DNA of 64,000 nt from an uncultured Gemmata sp. (GTDB lineage: Bacteria; Planctomycetota; Planctomycetia; Gemmatales; Gemmataceae): contig CALDUT010000010.1 of NCBI GenBank assembly GCA_937924775.1, positions 248,001-312,000 on the forward strand. The letters run 5' to 3'. The notes below the pieces were generated by a model. That model made no database searches. It saw only the letters and a list, made by a program, of their open reading frames with translations, and had not been told where the DNA came from. Position 1 is the first letter of the stretch, and the number at the start of each line of letters is the position of its first letter. The position numbers and the translations under genes were made by a program. Below, in pieces: positions 1 through 10,882 of the stretch.

Positions 1-1622
1 TTGGCATCGGGCAATGCTTCTTTTAATTGTCGGGCCACGCTACGCGGATCGGCGGCTTGACAAATCGCTGAACTAACCGCGACACGAACCGCCCCGGCAG
101 TAATCACCATGTGGATGTTGCTTGGTGAAAGTCCGCCTAGTGCGAACGCTGGCAACGACGTTTCGGTTGTTGCAGTGCGAACATACTCCAATCCAGGGAA
201 GTTTTCAAAATCTTTGGTCGCCGACGGAAACACCGGCCCGATTCCCACATAATCGGCTCCGTCGAGAATCGCCTGCCGCAATTGTTCCACCGAATGCGTG
301 CTGACGCCGATCAGCCGGCTCGGACCAACAATCCGGCGTGCATCCGCGACGCTCAAATCCTCCTGGCCGATATGCACACCATCCGCTTCTGCTAACAGAG
401 CAATATCACATCGGTCATTAATGATGAGAAGTTTTCCGAGTTCCCGGGTGATCTGCCGAGCCACCTTGGCCCATGCGAGCAATTCGCGATCGCTCATCTG
501 CTTTTCGCGAATTTGGATGATATCAACGCCCCCCGCGACGGCTTCGCGCAAAGTCCATTCCGGGCATGCGGCACACTGCGAACGAGTTAATAGCAGATAA
601 AGTTGCACCTTCTTGAGCCGATGGCGGCTATCCAGCGATAAAGCCCGTTCTAGCGTGTACGCGTGATAGCGGAGAGCTTCGAACCGCTGAGCCAACTTGT
701 CGTCGAAAATTTTGCTGAACTCTTCCAAGGTTCGCAAAGATTCTTGCAGCCGTTTGATATTAGCTGTGGCCACATGCTGGGGCGATCGCCGGGTGTATTC
801 GTCGGGGGTAGAAATGGTGGTGCCGACATCGGCTTGTGTTTCCCGGGCGGCCAACAACTGCCCAAGTGCCACTTTTTCTCCTGCCGCGGCAATGTTATGT
901 CGAAGTGTTTTCAGGAGTTGCGTCAAATAACCGTCATTGAGAACAAAGCGACCATAGTCTTCCAAAACGCGAGCGGCTTCGCGGGCCCGGTTCAAGTTCG
1001 CGTCGATCACCCGGGCGGTTTCGAGGGGCTTGGTCAGAGCTTGGGCGGGGGGGTGTTGCTCCAGGGGGGGGGGCGGTTGCATCAAGCGATTTCCGTTGAA
1101 CTCACCGCTGAGGTCTGCGGGCTGTTCCGTTGCCGATGCGGTGCTGTTACGGGAGGGAATCGCAACGGAAGTTCCTGTGGCCACGGCACTTGTGGAATCA
1201 GAGAAGCGATGGTAGGAGGATGACGATTCCCGGGTGGGTTTGAGGATTTTCTCCAATTCGGCGGGGGCGAATCCCAGGGCGGTGGCGATTTGTTGAAAGC
1301 GAGAATCGGCGCGCACCACGGCTAGCAGAAAGGCATCGGAGAGGAGTTCTACGCCCTCGCGATGCGCTAAAGTCCAACTCCGAGTGGCTTCATAAAGAGT
1401 GTTCAGGGGTGGTGCCGGACAGGGGGATTGATCCACCAGTTGCTGGCGAAGTTGCGCCAGGGAAATTCCGAGCGATTCGAAAACCTGAGCCGCGCGGCCC
1501 TCCTCCTCTTCAATCAAACCTAAGACATAATGGTGCAACTGGATGGTTTCGGAACCACACCGGTCAGCCCACATTCGCGCCGCGGCAATAGCTCGTTCCA
1601 AAGCCGGGGTGATTTGATACAT
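1..1622 (-). CDS. thiE: Thiamine-phosphate synthase with N-terminal Clp-N-like domain (3' end cut by window edge)
   Basis: ThiE condenses the pyrimidine HMP-PP with the thiazole phosphate to make thiamine phosphate. Read on the minus strand from ATG at 1622, the frame is open to base 1 (540 residues). Residues 1-145 resemble the double Clp-N repeat of ClpA/ClpC, with motifs such as LERAIAAARMWADRC and IQLHHYVLGLIEEEEG. A Pro/Ser/Thr-rich linker follows, coded by long C tracts. The next domain begins RVIDANLNRAREAARVLEDY and matches the helical N-terminal domain of cyanobacterial-type ThiE. The last ~200 residues are the ThiE barrel: DIIQIREK, LLIINDR, DGVHIGQEDL, GVSTHS, DYVGIGPVFPSATK and ALGGLSPSN. 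The frame is still open at the edge after ALPDA, so probably only a few residues are missing. No TPP-riboswitch signature is visible upstream. The domain calls are from motif memory; the fusion is seen directly. Confidence 0.88.
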   Translation of the reverse strand, partial: MYQITPALERAIAAARMWADRCGSETIQLHHYVLGLIEEEEGRAAQVFESLGISLAQLRQQLVDQSPCPAPPLNTLYEATRSWTLAHREGVELLSDAFLLAVVRADSRFQQIATALGFAPAELEKILKPTRESSSSYHRFSDSTSAVATGTSVAIPSRNSTASATEQPADLSGEFNGNRLMQPPPPLEQHPPAQALTKPLETARVIDANLNRAREAARVLEDYGRFVLNDGYLTQLLKTLRHNIAAAGEKVALGQLLAARETQADVGTTISTPDEYTRRSPQHVATANIKRLQESLRTLEEFSKIFDDKLAQRFEALRYHAYTLERALSLDSRHRLKKVQLYLLLTRSQCAACPEWTLREAVAGGVDIIQIREKQMSDRELLAWAKVARQITRELGKLLIINDRCDIALLAEADGVHIGQEDLSVADARRIVGPSRLIGVSTHSVEQLRQAILDGADYVGIGPVFPSATKDFENFPGLEYVRTATTETSLPAFALGGLSPSNIHMVITAGAVRVAVSSAICQAADPRSVARQLKEALPDA

Positions 1623-1825
1623 TGCGACATTCTCACGTCGTTCCCAGACTCCTCATCAAGTATGCATTTTACCGGAGCTGTCGGCATAGGTGGAATGACC
1701 CTTACCGTCACCGCGTTGTTTACCAGTTTCAGTACTGTGGAGTTGTAGCAATCGGGCCAGTGCGTCGATGCTAGTTGAGACGAAAGGAATCGCTGTCTTG
1801 TTGCATGTGGTTAGGGGACGGCCCG

Positions 1826-3208
1826 ATGTTACTGCCAACCCATTGGCCGGTATCTGCCTTCAAACTGTGGATTGGCCTTTTTCCGGTGGCGGGTTTGGTT
1901 ATGGCAACCGTTGTCGGCAAGCCGCCGGCAACCTTACGCCCGGGGCCGACCTATCAACCGGTCCGCTATCAGATGCCGCCCGCGCCAGCCCCGCAGCCGC
2001 GTGAGGTGGATAAAAACGGCCTGACCGACCCATACCTCGATTCAGGGCCCGAATTGAGTTTGGGCGAATGTATCGTGATCGCTCTGGAGCGGCAGCCCTC
2101 GCTCAAAGCCGTTCAAGCCAGCACCTCGGCGTTGGAAATTGGCTACCGTTCGCTCAGCAAGATGGGAACCGCCGCAACGCTACTGAGCCCCGATCTGGAA
2201 ATCCGCAAACAACAGGCCAAACGCGGCTTGATGGCCACAAGTGCCGAATACCAGAAACTGCACAATGAGATCGTTCAAGATGTGACGCGGCTGTACTATA
2301 CAGCCGTTTACGCCAAACAGCAGCAGCAACTCGCCGAATACACCGTTTTCAACCTCGATGTATTGGTGAATTCCGGTCGCGAACTCTTAGAGGCCGAGAA
2401 AGACCCCAAATTGTTAGAAGGCTTCAACAAAATCAAACTCCAGATCATGGAGGATGGGCTTCTTCAAGCGAAGAAATTGTATGTCGTGGCCAAACTGGGC
2501 CGGCAAAAAGCCCTGGCCGGGCTCCGGGAAGTGATGGGGGTCGATGCCCAAACCTTTCCCTTTCAGCTCAAAGACAAAGAACTGCCGTTGATGACGCAAA
2601 ATGTGTCGCTATCCGTGGATCGGGTGGTGGAATTGGCGTTGGAACGCCGGCCCGAGCTGGTATTGGCGGCAGCCGGGGTCGATGCTTTCCGCCTGGAGGT
2701 CTACGCTCAAGGGAAAATTCCCTTCCGCCGCGTCGTACCCACCTTTGCTTCTGGTGTCGATATCCACGCGAAAGAGATTCCCCCCTCACTGCGAACGACC
2801 TTTGATTATCGCCCCGGGGGGATTCTTCCCGAAATGCCCACGCAACTGGTGGGAACCAAATACGATCGCGTTTGCCGGGCGATGGCCTTCGCCCAACGGG
2901 CCGATGCGGTTTATGAGAAAGCCCGCAATCTCATCATCGCGGAAGCCGAGACTACCTTCTTTGACTTTGAACAAGCCTCGGAGCGACTGCGTTACGCCAA
3001 ACAACAGGATGAAACCAGTGAACGGCTAGCCAATCTGGTCGACGCCAACCGCGATAGCCGCGCGAAAGATCAACTGCTGTTTGCCCAAGTGACCGTGGCC
3101 AAAGCCAAGGCGGATTATTTGCAAGCGGTCCACGAGTATTTGCTGGCTTTGGCGGCTCTGGAACGGGTCACCGCAGGCGGGATTCGTCCGGAATTCCCAG
3201 GGCGGTAG
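1826..3208 (+). CDS. TolC-like outer-membrane efflux protein
   Basis: Probably an outer-membrane/periplasmic channel component of a TolC-type export system. The protein is largely alpha-helical, with two TolC-like halves. An early ELSLGECIVIALERQPSL stretch and a later VDRVVELALERRPEL stretch mark the repeated start of each half. Coiled-coil segments are rich in Ala, Gln, Lys and Glu, and the end reads VHEYLLALAALERVTAGG. The frame is open from a TTG at 1775, but I prefer ATG 1826 because the residues that follow (LPTHWPVSAFKLWIGLFPVAGLVMA) form a plausible hydrophobic export signal. A 460-residue product fits the family. No inner-membrane pump or adaptor gene lies nearby; the next gene is a binding-protein homologue. 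Family call moderately sure, substrate unknown. Confidence 0.7.
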   Translation: MLLPTHWPVSAFKLWIGLFPVAGLVMATVVGKPPATLRPGPTYQPVRYQMPPAPAPQPREVDKNGLTDPYLDSGPELSLGECIVIALERQPSLKAVQASTSALEIGYRSLSKMGTAATLLSPDLEIRKQQAKRGLMATSAEYQKLHNEIVQDVTRLYYTAVYAKQQQQLAEYTVFNLDVLVNSGRELLEAEKDPKLLEGFNKIKLQIMEDGLLQAKKLYVVAKLGRQKALAGLREVMGVDAQTFPFQLKDKELPLMTQNVSLSVDRVVELALERRPELVLAAAGVDAFRLEVYAQGKIPFRRVVPTFASGVDIHAKEIPPSLRTTFDYRPGGILPEMPTQLVGTKYDRVCRAMAFAQRADAVYEKARNLIIAEAETTFFDFEQASERLRYAKQQDETSERLANLVDANRDSRAKDQLLFAQVTVAKAKADYLQAVHEYLLALAALERVTAGGIRPEFPGR

Positions 3209-3348
3209 TGGACTAAATAACGGCACAAGATCTTGTTTTTCAAAGAGTTGTAGCATGCAGGATCCTTGAGATGCCGATGGCAGGCGTGCGGCCAGCCGAC
3301 CGACGGATTTTCGGCACGGGGCTGATTTTTCTGGAAAAGGGGTGTCTT

Positions 3349-4227
3349 GTGGGCGAATCCAGGCTCAAAGGCTTTCTTTTGCCACTGGCGGTGGCATTAC
3401 TCCCGATTCTTCCGCTGCGGGCGGCTGACCCGCCTTTGCGTATTGCCATGCCGCAGAATATGTTCAACGGTGTACCGGCCGCGGTCATCGGCCCTGCAGC
3501 GAAGCCGTTCCAATCCATGTTTGAGAAACAAACCGGCTACCGAGGCCAGGTCATTGTCGCTAAGGATTGGCTGGAGATCACCGAAAAGCTCCGCAAAAGC
3601 GAATACGATGTCGCGGTGTTGCACGGCTTCGAGTACTCCTGGGTCCAGAATGATCCCAATCTCGTACCGCTTTTGATTTCCGTACCGTCGAACAAGTTGG
3701 AGGCGTGTTTGGTGGTCAACGTGAATTGTCCTGCCGACTCTCCCGCCGACCTCAAAGGCAACTGTGTGGCAATTCCGGCCAGTACTAAAGCCTTCTGCCA
3801 TTTATACTTCGATCGGCTGAAACTCAATTTGCCCACGGGTTGTTGTTGTCCGGCCCAATTGGAGGGGCACACAGTGGAAGATGCCCTCGATGCGGTGGCC
3901 AGTGGTCATTGTCAGGCCGCCTTGGTCGATGCGCTTTCGCTCAGAGGTTATCAGAGCAATAAACCCGGTGTGGGCAAACAACTGCGGGTTTTGCACCAAT
4001 CCCCTGCGTTTCCTCCCGCAGTGATCGTCTATCGTAAGGGGATTTTTACCCACGAAGCCGAAAAGAAAGTCGTTCAAGGCATGATCAAAGGGACAACGAC
4101 ACCACAAGGGAAAGTTCTTACTGGGTTGTGGAAGATTCAAGGCTTCTCGGAGGTGACACCCGAGTATCTCACAGAACTTGAAAATTGCCGCAAAGCCTAT
4201 CCTCCCCCCAGCCCAGCGTCTAAGTAA
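3349..4227 (+). CDS. PhnD-like phosphate/phosphonate-type ABC substrate-binding protein
   Basis: A periplasmic binding-protein fold of the PhnD family, which binds phosphonate, phosphite or related anions for ABC import. GTG 3349 is preferred over the frame opening at 3271 because AAGGGG sits seven bases upstream and the product then begins with a signal peptide (VGESRLKGFLLPLAVALL... ending LRAADP). Family features include LRIAMPQN near the start, KSEYDVAVLHGFEYSW, ADLKGNCVAIPA, a DALDAVASGHCQAALVDA stretch and a late YRKGIF. The product has 292 residues. It is unusually rich in cysteine, with a GCCCP cluster near residue 165 and several others. No permease or ATPase genes lie beside it. Ligand unknown. 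Confidence 0.75.
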   Translation: MGESRLKGFLLPLAVALLPILPLRAADPPLRIAMPQNMFNGVPAAVIGPAAKPFQSMFEKQTGYRGQVIVAKDWLEITEKLRKSEYDVAVLHGFEYSWVQNDPNLVPLLISVPSNKLEACLVVNVNCPADSPADLKGNCVAIPASTKAFCHLYFDRLKLNLPTGCCCPAQLEGHTVEDALDAVASGHCQAALVDALSLRGYQSNKPGVGKQLRVLHQSPAFPPAVIVYRKGIFTHEAEKKVVQGMIKGTTTPQGKVLTGLWKIQGFSEVTPEYLTELENCRKAYPPPSPASK

Positions 4228-4307
4228 ATCGCGGCAAACCCGTGAAAAACTAGCGACTGTACCCATAAAATCATCTGGGATGGGCTTTTACAGTTTCTCT
4301 GGAACGC

Positions 4308-4337
4308 AACCCCCGTACTTTTGGGGGTTGTTTTTCT
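4308..4337 (+). terminator. Rho-independent terminator after the PhnD-like gene
   Basis: A perfect stem AACCCCC/GGGGGTT (4308-4314 and 4323-4329) with an eight-base loop is followed directly by GTTTTTCTT. It lies about 80 bases after the stop of the PhnD-like gene and before the topoisomerase pair, so the two units are probably transcribed separately. Confidence 0.8.
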
Positions 4338-4475
4338 TCTGTCGGCCGCTACTGACCTTGGTCTGCCGAACCCATCTGCTATGATGAATCTATCCACCCG
4401 TTCAGGTGGAAGTGTCGGAGCATTCTTGGGCTCCGATTCTTCTGGAATAACGGGTCATGGGAGGAAGGCTGAAGA

Positions 4476-6836
4476 ATGGCCGAAGTGATTGAAACCGTAT
4501 CGATCGCCGAACAGGTCCGCGATCGCTTCCTTACATATGCCATGTCTGTCGTTACCGGTCGGGCCTTGCCGGACGTCCGCGATGGCCTCAAACCGGTGCA
4601 GCGCCGCATTCTTTATGCGATGTACAATGACCTCAACCTCACCGTCGACAAAAAAGCCCTCAAGTGTGCCAAAATCGTGGGCGAGGTGATGGGCAACTAT
4701 CACCCTCACGGCGATAGTGCGTTGTACGAAGCACTCGTCCGCATGACGCAGAACTGGGTGCTGCGGGTCCCGCTGGTGTTGGGGCAGGGGAATTTCGGTT
4801 CAGTGGATGGCGACCCTCCGGCCGCGTATCGTTACACAGAAGCGAAACTCACCCGTCAGGCAGAACTGCTGCTCAACGAGCTGGACAGCGAAACGGTGGA
4901 TTTCGTCGCCAACTACGACGGCACCCGCCGCGAACCGAGTGTCTTGCCGGCACAATTCCCTAACCTGTTGGTCAACGGTACCTCCGGAATCGCTGTCGGC
5001 CTGGCCACGCAAATTCCGCCGCACAACTTTGCGGAAGTGTTGAAAGCCTGCCTTTTGCTAATCGACGAACCCGATTGCACCGTGGCGAATCTGCTCGACA
5101 AGATCAAAGGCCCGGATTTCCCCTTGGGGGGGAAAATCCTCACCGACCGGACCACGCTTCGCAAAATTTACGAAGAGGGCCGCGGAACCATCAAAGTTCA
5201 AGGCGAGTGGAAAGAAGAAAAACTGGAACGCGATCGCAAGCAGATTGTCATTACGTCGATTCCCTATGGTGTTGATAAAGGTGAGTTGGAAAATGCAATC
5301 GGGGCGATCATCGAATCGCGGAAATTGCCACAACTGCTCGGACAATCGAACGAATCCAACGAAAAAGAGGGCCTGCGGCTAGTTCTGGACATCAAACCGG
5401 GAACTGATCCGCATCTGGTGATGGCCTACCTTTACAAACACACCGAGTTGCAAAAAACCTACTCCTATAACATGACGGCGCTTGTGCCCAACGACGACGG
5501 CACGCGCATGGTTCCCAAAGATGGGCTGAGCCTCAAAGAATTGCTACAGCACTTCCTCGATTTCCGTTTCCTCACGGTGAAACGCCGCTTCGAGTATGAA
5601 TTGCGGCAACTTCGCAAGCGGATTCACATTCTCGAAGGCTTCGCCATCATCTTCAATGCACTCGATCAGGCTATCAAGATCATCCGCAATAGCACCAGCA
5701 AACCCGATGCCGCGGACAAACTCAAAAGCACCTTTCGGCTCGACGACGACCAGGCGACAGCCATTCTCGATGTACAATTGTACAAAATCGCCCAAATGGA
5801 GATCCAAAAAATTCTCGAAGAACTGAAGCAAAAGAAAGAGCGGGCCAAGGAGATCGAAGGCATCATCGCTTCCAAGAAGAAACTCTGGGGTGTCATCAAA
5901 GGCGAGATGGAAGCTCTGATCGAAAAATTCCCCGAGCGACGCAAAACGCGCATGGCTACCGAGGAAGATGTTCTGGAGTTCGATGAAGAAGCCTATATCG
6001 TTCGGGAGAATACCAATGTCATCCTGACCCGCAACGGTTGGATCAAGCGGGTGGCTCGCCTGGCCGCGGTCGAATCCACGCGTGTTCAAGAAGGCGACGA
6101 AGTCATTGCCGTGGTTCCCGGCAGCACGCTGGATCATGTCGTCTTCTTCGCCGACGACGGCACGGCCTATACCATCCGGATCAACGAAGTACCCGCGACT
6201 GCTGGCTACGGCGAACCAATCACGAAATTCTTCAAGCTGGCCGATGGCGTCCGCATCTTGGCGGCACTCACCACGGATCCGCGTTTCACCCCGGCCGACC
6301 GGCCCGGCAAAAACGACACCCCTGGCGGGCCCTTTTTACTGGTGGCCACGAAAAACGGCTATGTACTGCGCACGCCGCTGACACCATTCCGGGCCGAATC
6401 CACCAAAGCCGGCCGCCGCTACTGCAAACTCGAGGAAGGCGACAAAGTGGTGATGGTTCGTTTGGTTGGCGATGAGCAAGGGGTCATGCTGGCGACCGGG
6501 GGTGGATATGTCACGCATTTCCCCATCGACCAAGTCACCATCTTATCGGGTGTGGGGAAGGGGGTTTTCGGTATCAAACTCGAACCCAACGACGATTGCA
6601 TCGGCGGTGTGCTGGTCGGGGGGCGTTTCGATAAACTGGTGCTGGAAACCGAAAGTGGAAAGACGCAGGAATTTGGCCGGGTGGCCATCAAGAGCCGCAA
6701 CCGCGGGAGCAAAGGCGACCGTCCGGGCGCGCGAACTCGCTTTGCCCGCGTTGTCCCGCCGCCCATTGAATTGACCGATTGGGATGCTGTCGAGGGTAAA
6801 AAAGGCAACACCACGAAACCTGGCGAGTCCGCGTGA
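4476..6836 (+). CDS. Type IIA DNA topoisomerase subunit A (topoisomerase IV/gyrase A-like)
   Basis: The DNA-breaking subunit of a type II topoisomerase that passes one duplex through another. The breakage-reunion domain is complete: LPDVRDGLKPVQRRILYAM, YHPHGDSALYE, then GQGNFGSVDGD and AAYRYTE, with the active-site Tyr at residue 120. The C-terminal beta-pinwheel is present (TRNGWIKRV, FFADDGTAYTIR, LVATKNGYVLRT and similar repeats). The gyrase box QRRGGKG expected in the first blade is not there; the only similar stretch is SRNRGSKGD near the end. That favours a relaxing/decatenating (ParC-like) enzyme. The quinolone-pocket Ser (81) and acidic residue (Glu85) are retained. A strong GGGAGGAAGG site precedes ATG 4476. 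The partner subunit follows after 104 bases. Confidence 0.93.
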   Translation: MAEVIETVSIAEQVRDRFLTYAMSVVTGRALPDVRDGLKPVQRRILYAMYNDLNLTVDKKALKCAKIVGEVMGNYHPHGDSALYEALVRMTQNWVLRVPLVLGQGNFGSVDGDPPAAYRYTEAKLTRQAELLLNELDSETVDFVANYDGTRREPSVLPAQFPNLLVNGTSGIAVGLATQIPPHNFAEVLKACLLLIDEPDCTVANLLDKIKGPDFPLGGKILTDRTTLRKIYEEGRGTIKVQGEWKEEKLERDRKQIVITSIPYGVDKGELENAIGAIIESRKLPQLLGQSNESNEKEGLRLVLDIKPGTDPHLVMAYLYKHTELQKTYSYNMTALVPNDDGTRMVPKDGLSLKELLQHFLDFRFLTVKRRFEYELRQLRKRIHILEGFAIIFNALDQAIKIIRNSTSKPDAADKLKSTFRLDDDQATAILDVQLYKIAQMEIQKILEELKQKKERAKEIEGIIASKKKLWGVIKGEMEALIEKFPERRKTRMATEEDVLEFDEEAYIVRENTNVILTRNGWIKRVARLAAVESTRVQEGDEVIAVVPGSTLDHVVFFADDGTAYTIRINEVPATAGYGEPITKFFKLADGVRILAALTTDPRFTPADRPGKNDTPGGPFLLVATKNGYVLRTPLTPFRAESTKAGRRYCKLEEGDKVVMVRLVGDEQGVMLATGGGYVTHFPIDQVTILSGVGKGVFGIKLEPNDDCIGGVLVGGRFDKLVLETESGKTQEFGRVAIKSRNRGSKGDRPGARTRFARVVPPPIELTDWDAVEGKKGNTTKPGESA

Positions 6837-6919
6837 ATCCCGCATTCGCCCCTAGGAATGGAACATTCTGCGTCCGTGTGTTTTCCGATTATTTTTTTCC
6901 GATTCATTGGATTCATTGA

Positions 6920-8875
<1,956 letters not shown>

Positions 8876-8907
8876 TGTTTCCTCGCGTAGCCCAAATGGG
8901 AGTGTTC

Positions 8908-8929
8908 TGACACAGAGAAAAGCGTGTCA
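8908..8929. terminator. Hairpin between convergent topoisomerase B and carotenoid operon ends
   Basis: A six-base stem TGACAC/GTGTCA with a ten-base A-rich loop sits in the 67-base gap between two convergent genes. No clear T tract follows, so a terminator role is only suggested by position. Confidence 0.35.
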
Positions 8930-8942
8930 TGAATCGGTTCAT

Positions 8943-9701
8943 CTAGCGGGCCTTCACCGTGGAAAGCCCGCCATCAACACTGATCACCTGACCGGTCACC
9001 CAGGTAGTGGCCGGATCGAGCAACCACGCTATCACTCTGGCTACATCCACGGGTTCGCCGATCCGGCCCAAGGGGTGCATCGCGGTGCTGGCTTTGAGCG
9101 TGGCCTCGTTGGAAGTGAGCCGTTCAGCCAAGGGCGTGCGCACCAGGCCGGGGGCCACGGCATTGACCCGGATGTTACGGTTGGCATAAGTGGCTGCTGC
9201 CGATAGCACCAGTCCATTGATGCCACTTTTGGCCGCCGCAATCGCCTCGTGGTTCGCCAAGCCAATTTTTGTGGCGACGGTTGACGCTAGAACAATCGAT
9301 CCCCCGTGGGGAAGGTTCTTGACCGCCGCCCGCAGCACATGAAATGCTGTCAACAGGTTGATCGCCAGAGTGTCCGCGAATTCCTGGTCGCTGGTCAAAT
9401 GCGCGGGTTTGAGCAGAATTGAGCCGCATAGATTCACGACTCCGTTCAGGGGCCCGAAGCGTTCGGCGGCCAGAGCTAAGGCTTGGTCCACCGCGGCCGA
9501 ATCGGTGGCATCGAGGGTGTGAGTGAGGATTTCCGCCTGCGGTTGGAGTTCCCCAAGGCGGCTTTTCAAAGCCTCGAGCTTGGTGGAGTTCTGGGCCGCG
9601 AGAAACAATTGGCATGGGAACTGCTTCACCAGCTGTGCGCACAATTCGCTACCGATTCCCCCCGAAGCGCCAACAATCACATACGCCGGTGTGGTCTTCA
9701 T
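8943..9701 (-). CDS. SDR-family protein of the carotenoid operon (atypical active site)
   Basis: A 252-residue short-chain dehydrogenase/reductase fold. The dinucleotide motif VGASGGIG starts at residue 9, the DATD acidic pair is present, and the C-terminal part is normal (RVNAVAPGLVRTPL, WVTGQVISVDGGL). The expected catalytic YxxxK reads IAAAK within GLANHEAIAAAKSG, so the general-base Tyr is Ile, and the NNAG motif reads NLCG. The gene starts inside the stop of the glycosyltransferase (ATGA overlap at 9698-9701) and is the last gene of the operon. A step in carotenoid end-group oxidation is one possibility from context, but the missing Tyr argues against standard SDR chemistry. Confidence 0.8.
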   Translation of the reverse strand: MKTTPAYVIVGASGGIGSELCAQLVKQFPCQLFLAAQNSTKLEALKSRLGELQPQAEILTHTLDATDSAAVDQALALAAERFGPLNGVVNLCGSILLKPAHLTSDQEFADTLAINLLTAFHVLRAAVKNLPHGGSIVLASTVATKIGLANHEAIAAAKSGINGLVLSAAATYANRNIRVNAVAPGLVRTPLAERLTSNEATLKASTAMHPLGRIGEPVDVARVIAWLLDPATTWVTGQVISVDGGLSTVKAR

Positions 9702-10882
9702 GAAAAGGCCCCTCTGTCGCGGATGTTGAGATGATCGCCAATTCCAGCTGCGGGTGGGAGGCTAGCGGGATGAGAACGCCCTTTCCAACCCACAGGCCGA
9801 CCGATCATGGCGCGAACGATCGCGTACCATTGAACCGCGAGGAGAAGCAGGATCGCAACGGGGTGCAACACAACCCCCAGCCAGGATTGGCGGAATCGCC
9901 ACGCCAGGGCCGCACGCATACCAATCGCCATGAGAACGGTCGGGGCCGCTATGGGCCAAACGTCCGGGAAACCCAACAGAGCGAACGGTACGACCTGCCC
10001 TATGAACAGGGTGAATGTCCAGAAACCGATCTGCCCGGTAGCGGCCATGCCTTCGCGAGCGTTTTTGGCGAGCCCGTACCAAACCTCGCGGGCATTGCGG
10101 TACATCCGGCAGCTGGCCAGATTGCGGGCATCGCACAGATCGGTCCAAAATCCCGAACGGCGGTAGGCTCGCGGGAGAGTCAACCCGTCGTGCAGCGAGG
10201 ATTTGATCGCGGCGTGGCCCCCCACTTTTTCATAAGCCACACGGCTTGTCATGAACCATTGCCCGCAGCCGGCTCCCAACCCGGGCCAACAGAACCGACG
10301 CATCGCCGCCATCGGCAAGAAACCCAGCAATAACCAGTGGATGAAGGGAATGAGAAGTTTTTCCAAAAGCGTTTCGGTCTTTTGGTGAGGAAATCCGCTG
10401 ACCAGTTCGGCCCCACTGTATCGCAAAAACAACCCGAGGCGTGCTAGAGCCTCTGGTGCCAGTTGCACATCGGCGTCGAGAAACGCCAGGGTATTGTAGC
10501 GGGCCAATTGACTCAGTACGAAACAGGCATGCTGTTTCCCGCACCAGCCGACGGGCAGGGGAGGGGCAGTTTCGAGCCGCAGGCGGGGATCCGTTTGGGC
10601 GATGGAGCGAACGATTTCCGCGGTGCGATCGGTCGAAGCATCGTCGAGAACGATGACTTCCAGCTCCACCCCACGGGAGGCCAGAACGGAGCGAAGACAG
10701 GCTTCGATGCCCCGTTCTTCATTGCGCGCCGGTATCAAAACGGATATTGGCGGTAGTGTATCTAACGCCAGCGGTTGGTCCGTCAGTTCGGGTGGCTCGC
10801 GAAATAAGCACCGGTTCCACAGATACATTAGCATGGGTATGCCTGCGCACACCAAGCCGATCCAAGCCAAAACGACGATCAT
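9698..10882 (-). CDS. crtQ: Family 2 glycosyltransferase, CrtQ-like (carotenoid glycosylation)
   Basis: A membrane-bound GT-A glycosyltransferase. An N-terminal membrane helix precedes the catalytic domain ISVLIPARNEERGIEACL, then VIVLDDAST, the DxD-type AFLDADVQL, and LPVGWCGKQHAC. Membrane helices follow in the second half (WTFTLFIGQVVPFALLG, HPVAILLLLAVQWYAIV). The LPVGWCGK region is typical of CrtQ and HpnB relatives. Position supports CrtQ: it lies between a CrtO-like acyltransferase and downstream of two CrtN/CrtP-type genes, overlapping the upstream stop by ATGA. The expected reaction is adding a sugar to a C30 carotenoid acid. The sugar and acceptor are inferred. Confidence 0.8.
   Translation of the reverse strand: MIVVLAWIGLVCAGIPMLMYLWNRCLFREPPELTDQPLALDTLPPISVLIPARNEERGIEACLRSVLASRGVELEVIVLDDASTDRTAEIVRSIAQTDPRLRLETAPPLPVGWCGKQHACFVLSQLARYNTLAFLDADVQLAPEALARLGLFLRYSGAELVSGFPHQKTETLLEKLLIPFIHWLLLGFLPMAAMRRFCWPGLGAGCGQWFMTSRVAYEKVGGHAAIKSSLHDGLTLPRAYRRSGFWTDLCDARNLASCRMYRNAREVWYGLAKNAREGMAATGQIGFWTFTLFIGQVVPFALLGFPDVWPIAAPTVLMAIGMRAALAWRFRQSWLGVVLHPVAILLLLAVQWYAIVRAMIGRPVGWKGRSHPASLPPAAGIGDHLNIRDRGAFS

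Noticed and set aside
663-1223. Open frame of 186 codons on the plus strand
   Set aside because: It lies antisense inside the ThiE fusion gene and has no family or ribosome site.
1623-1774. Possible TPP riboswitch before thiE
   Set aside because: No CUGAGA-type conserved core is seen on the minus strand.
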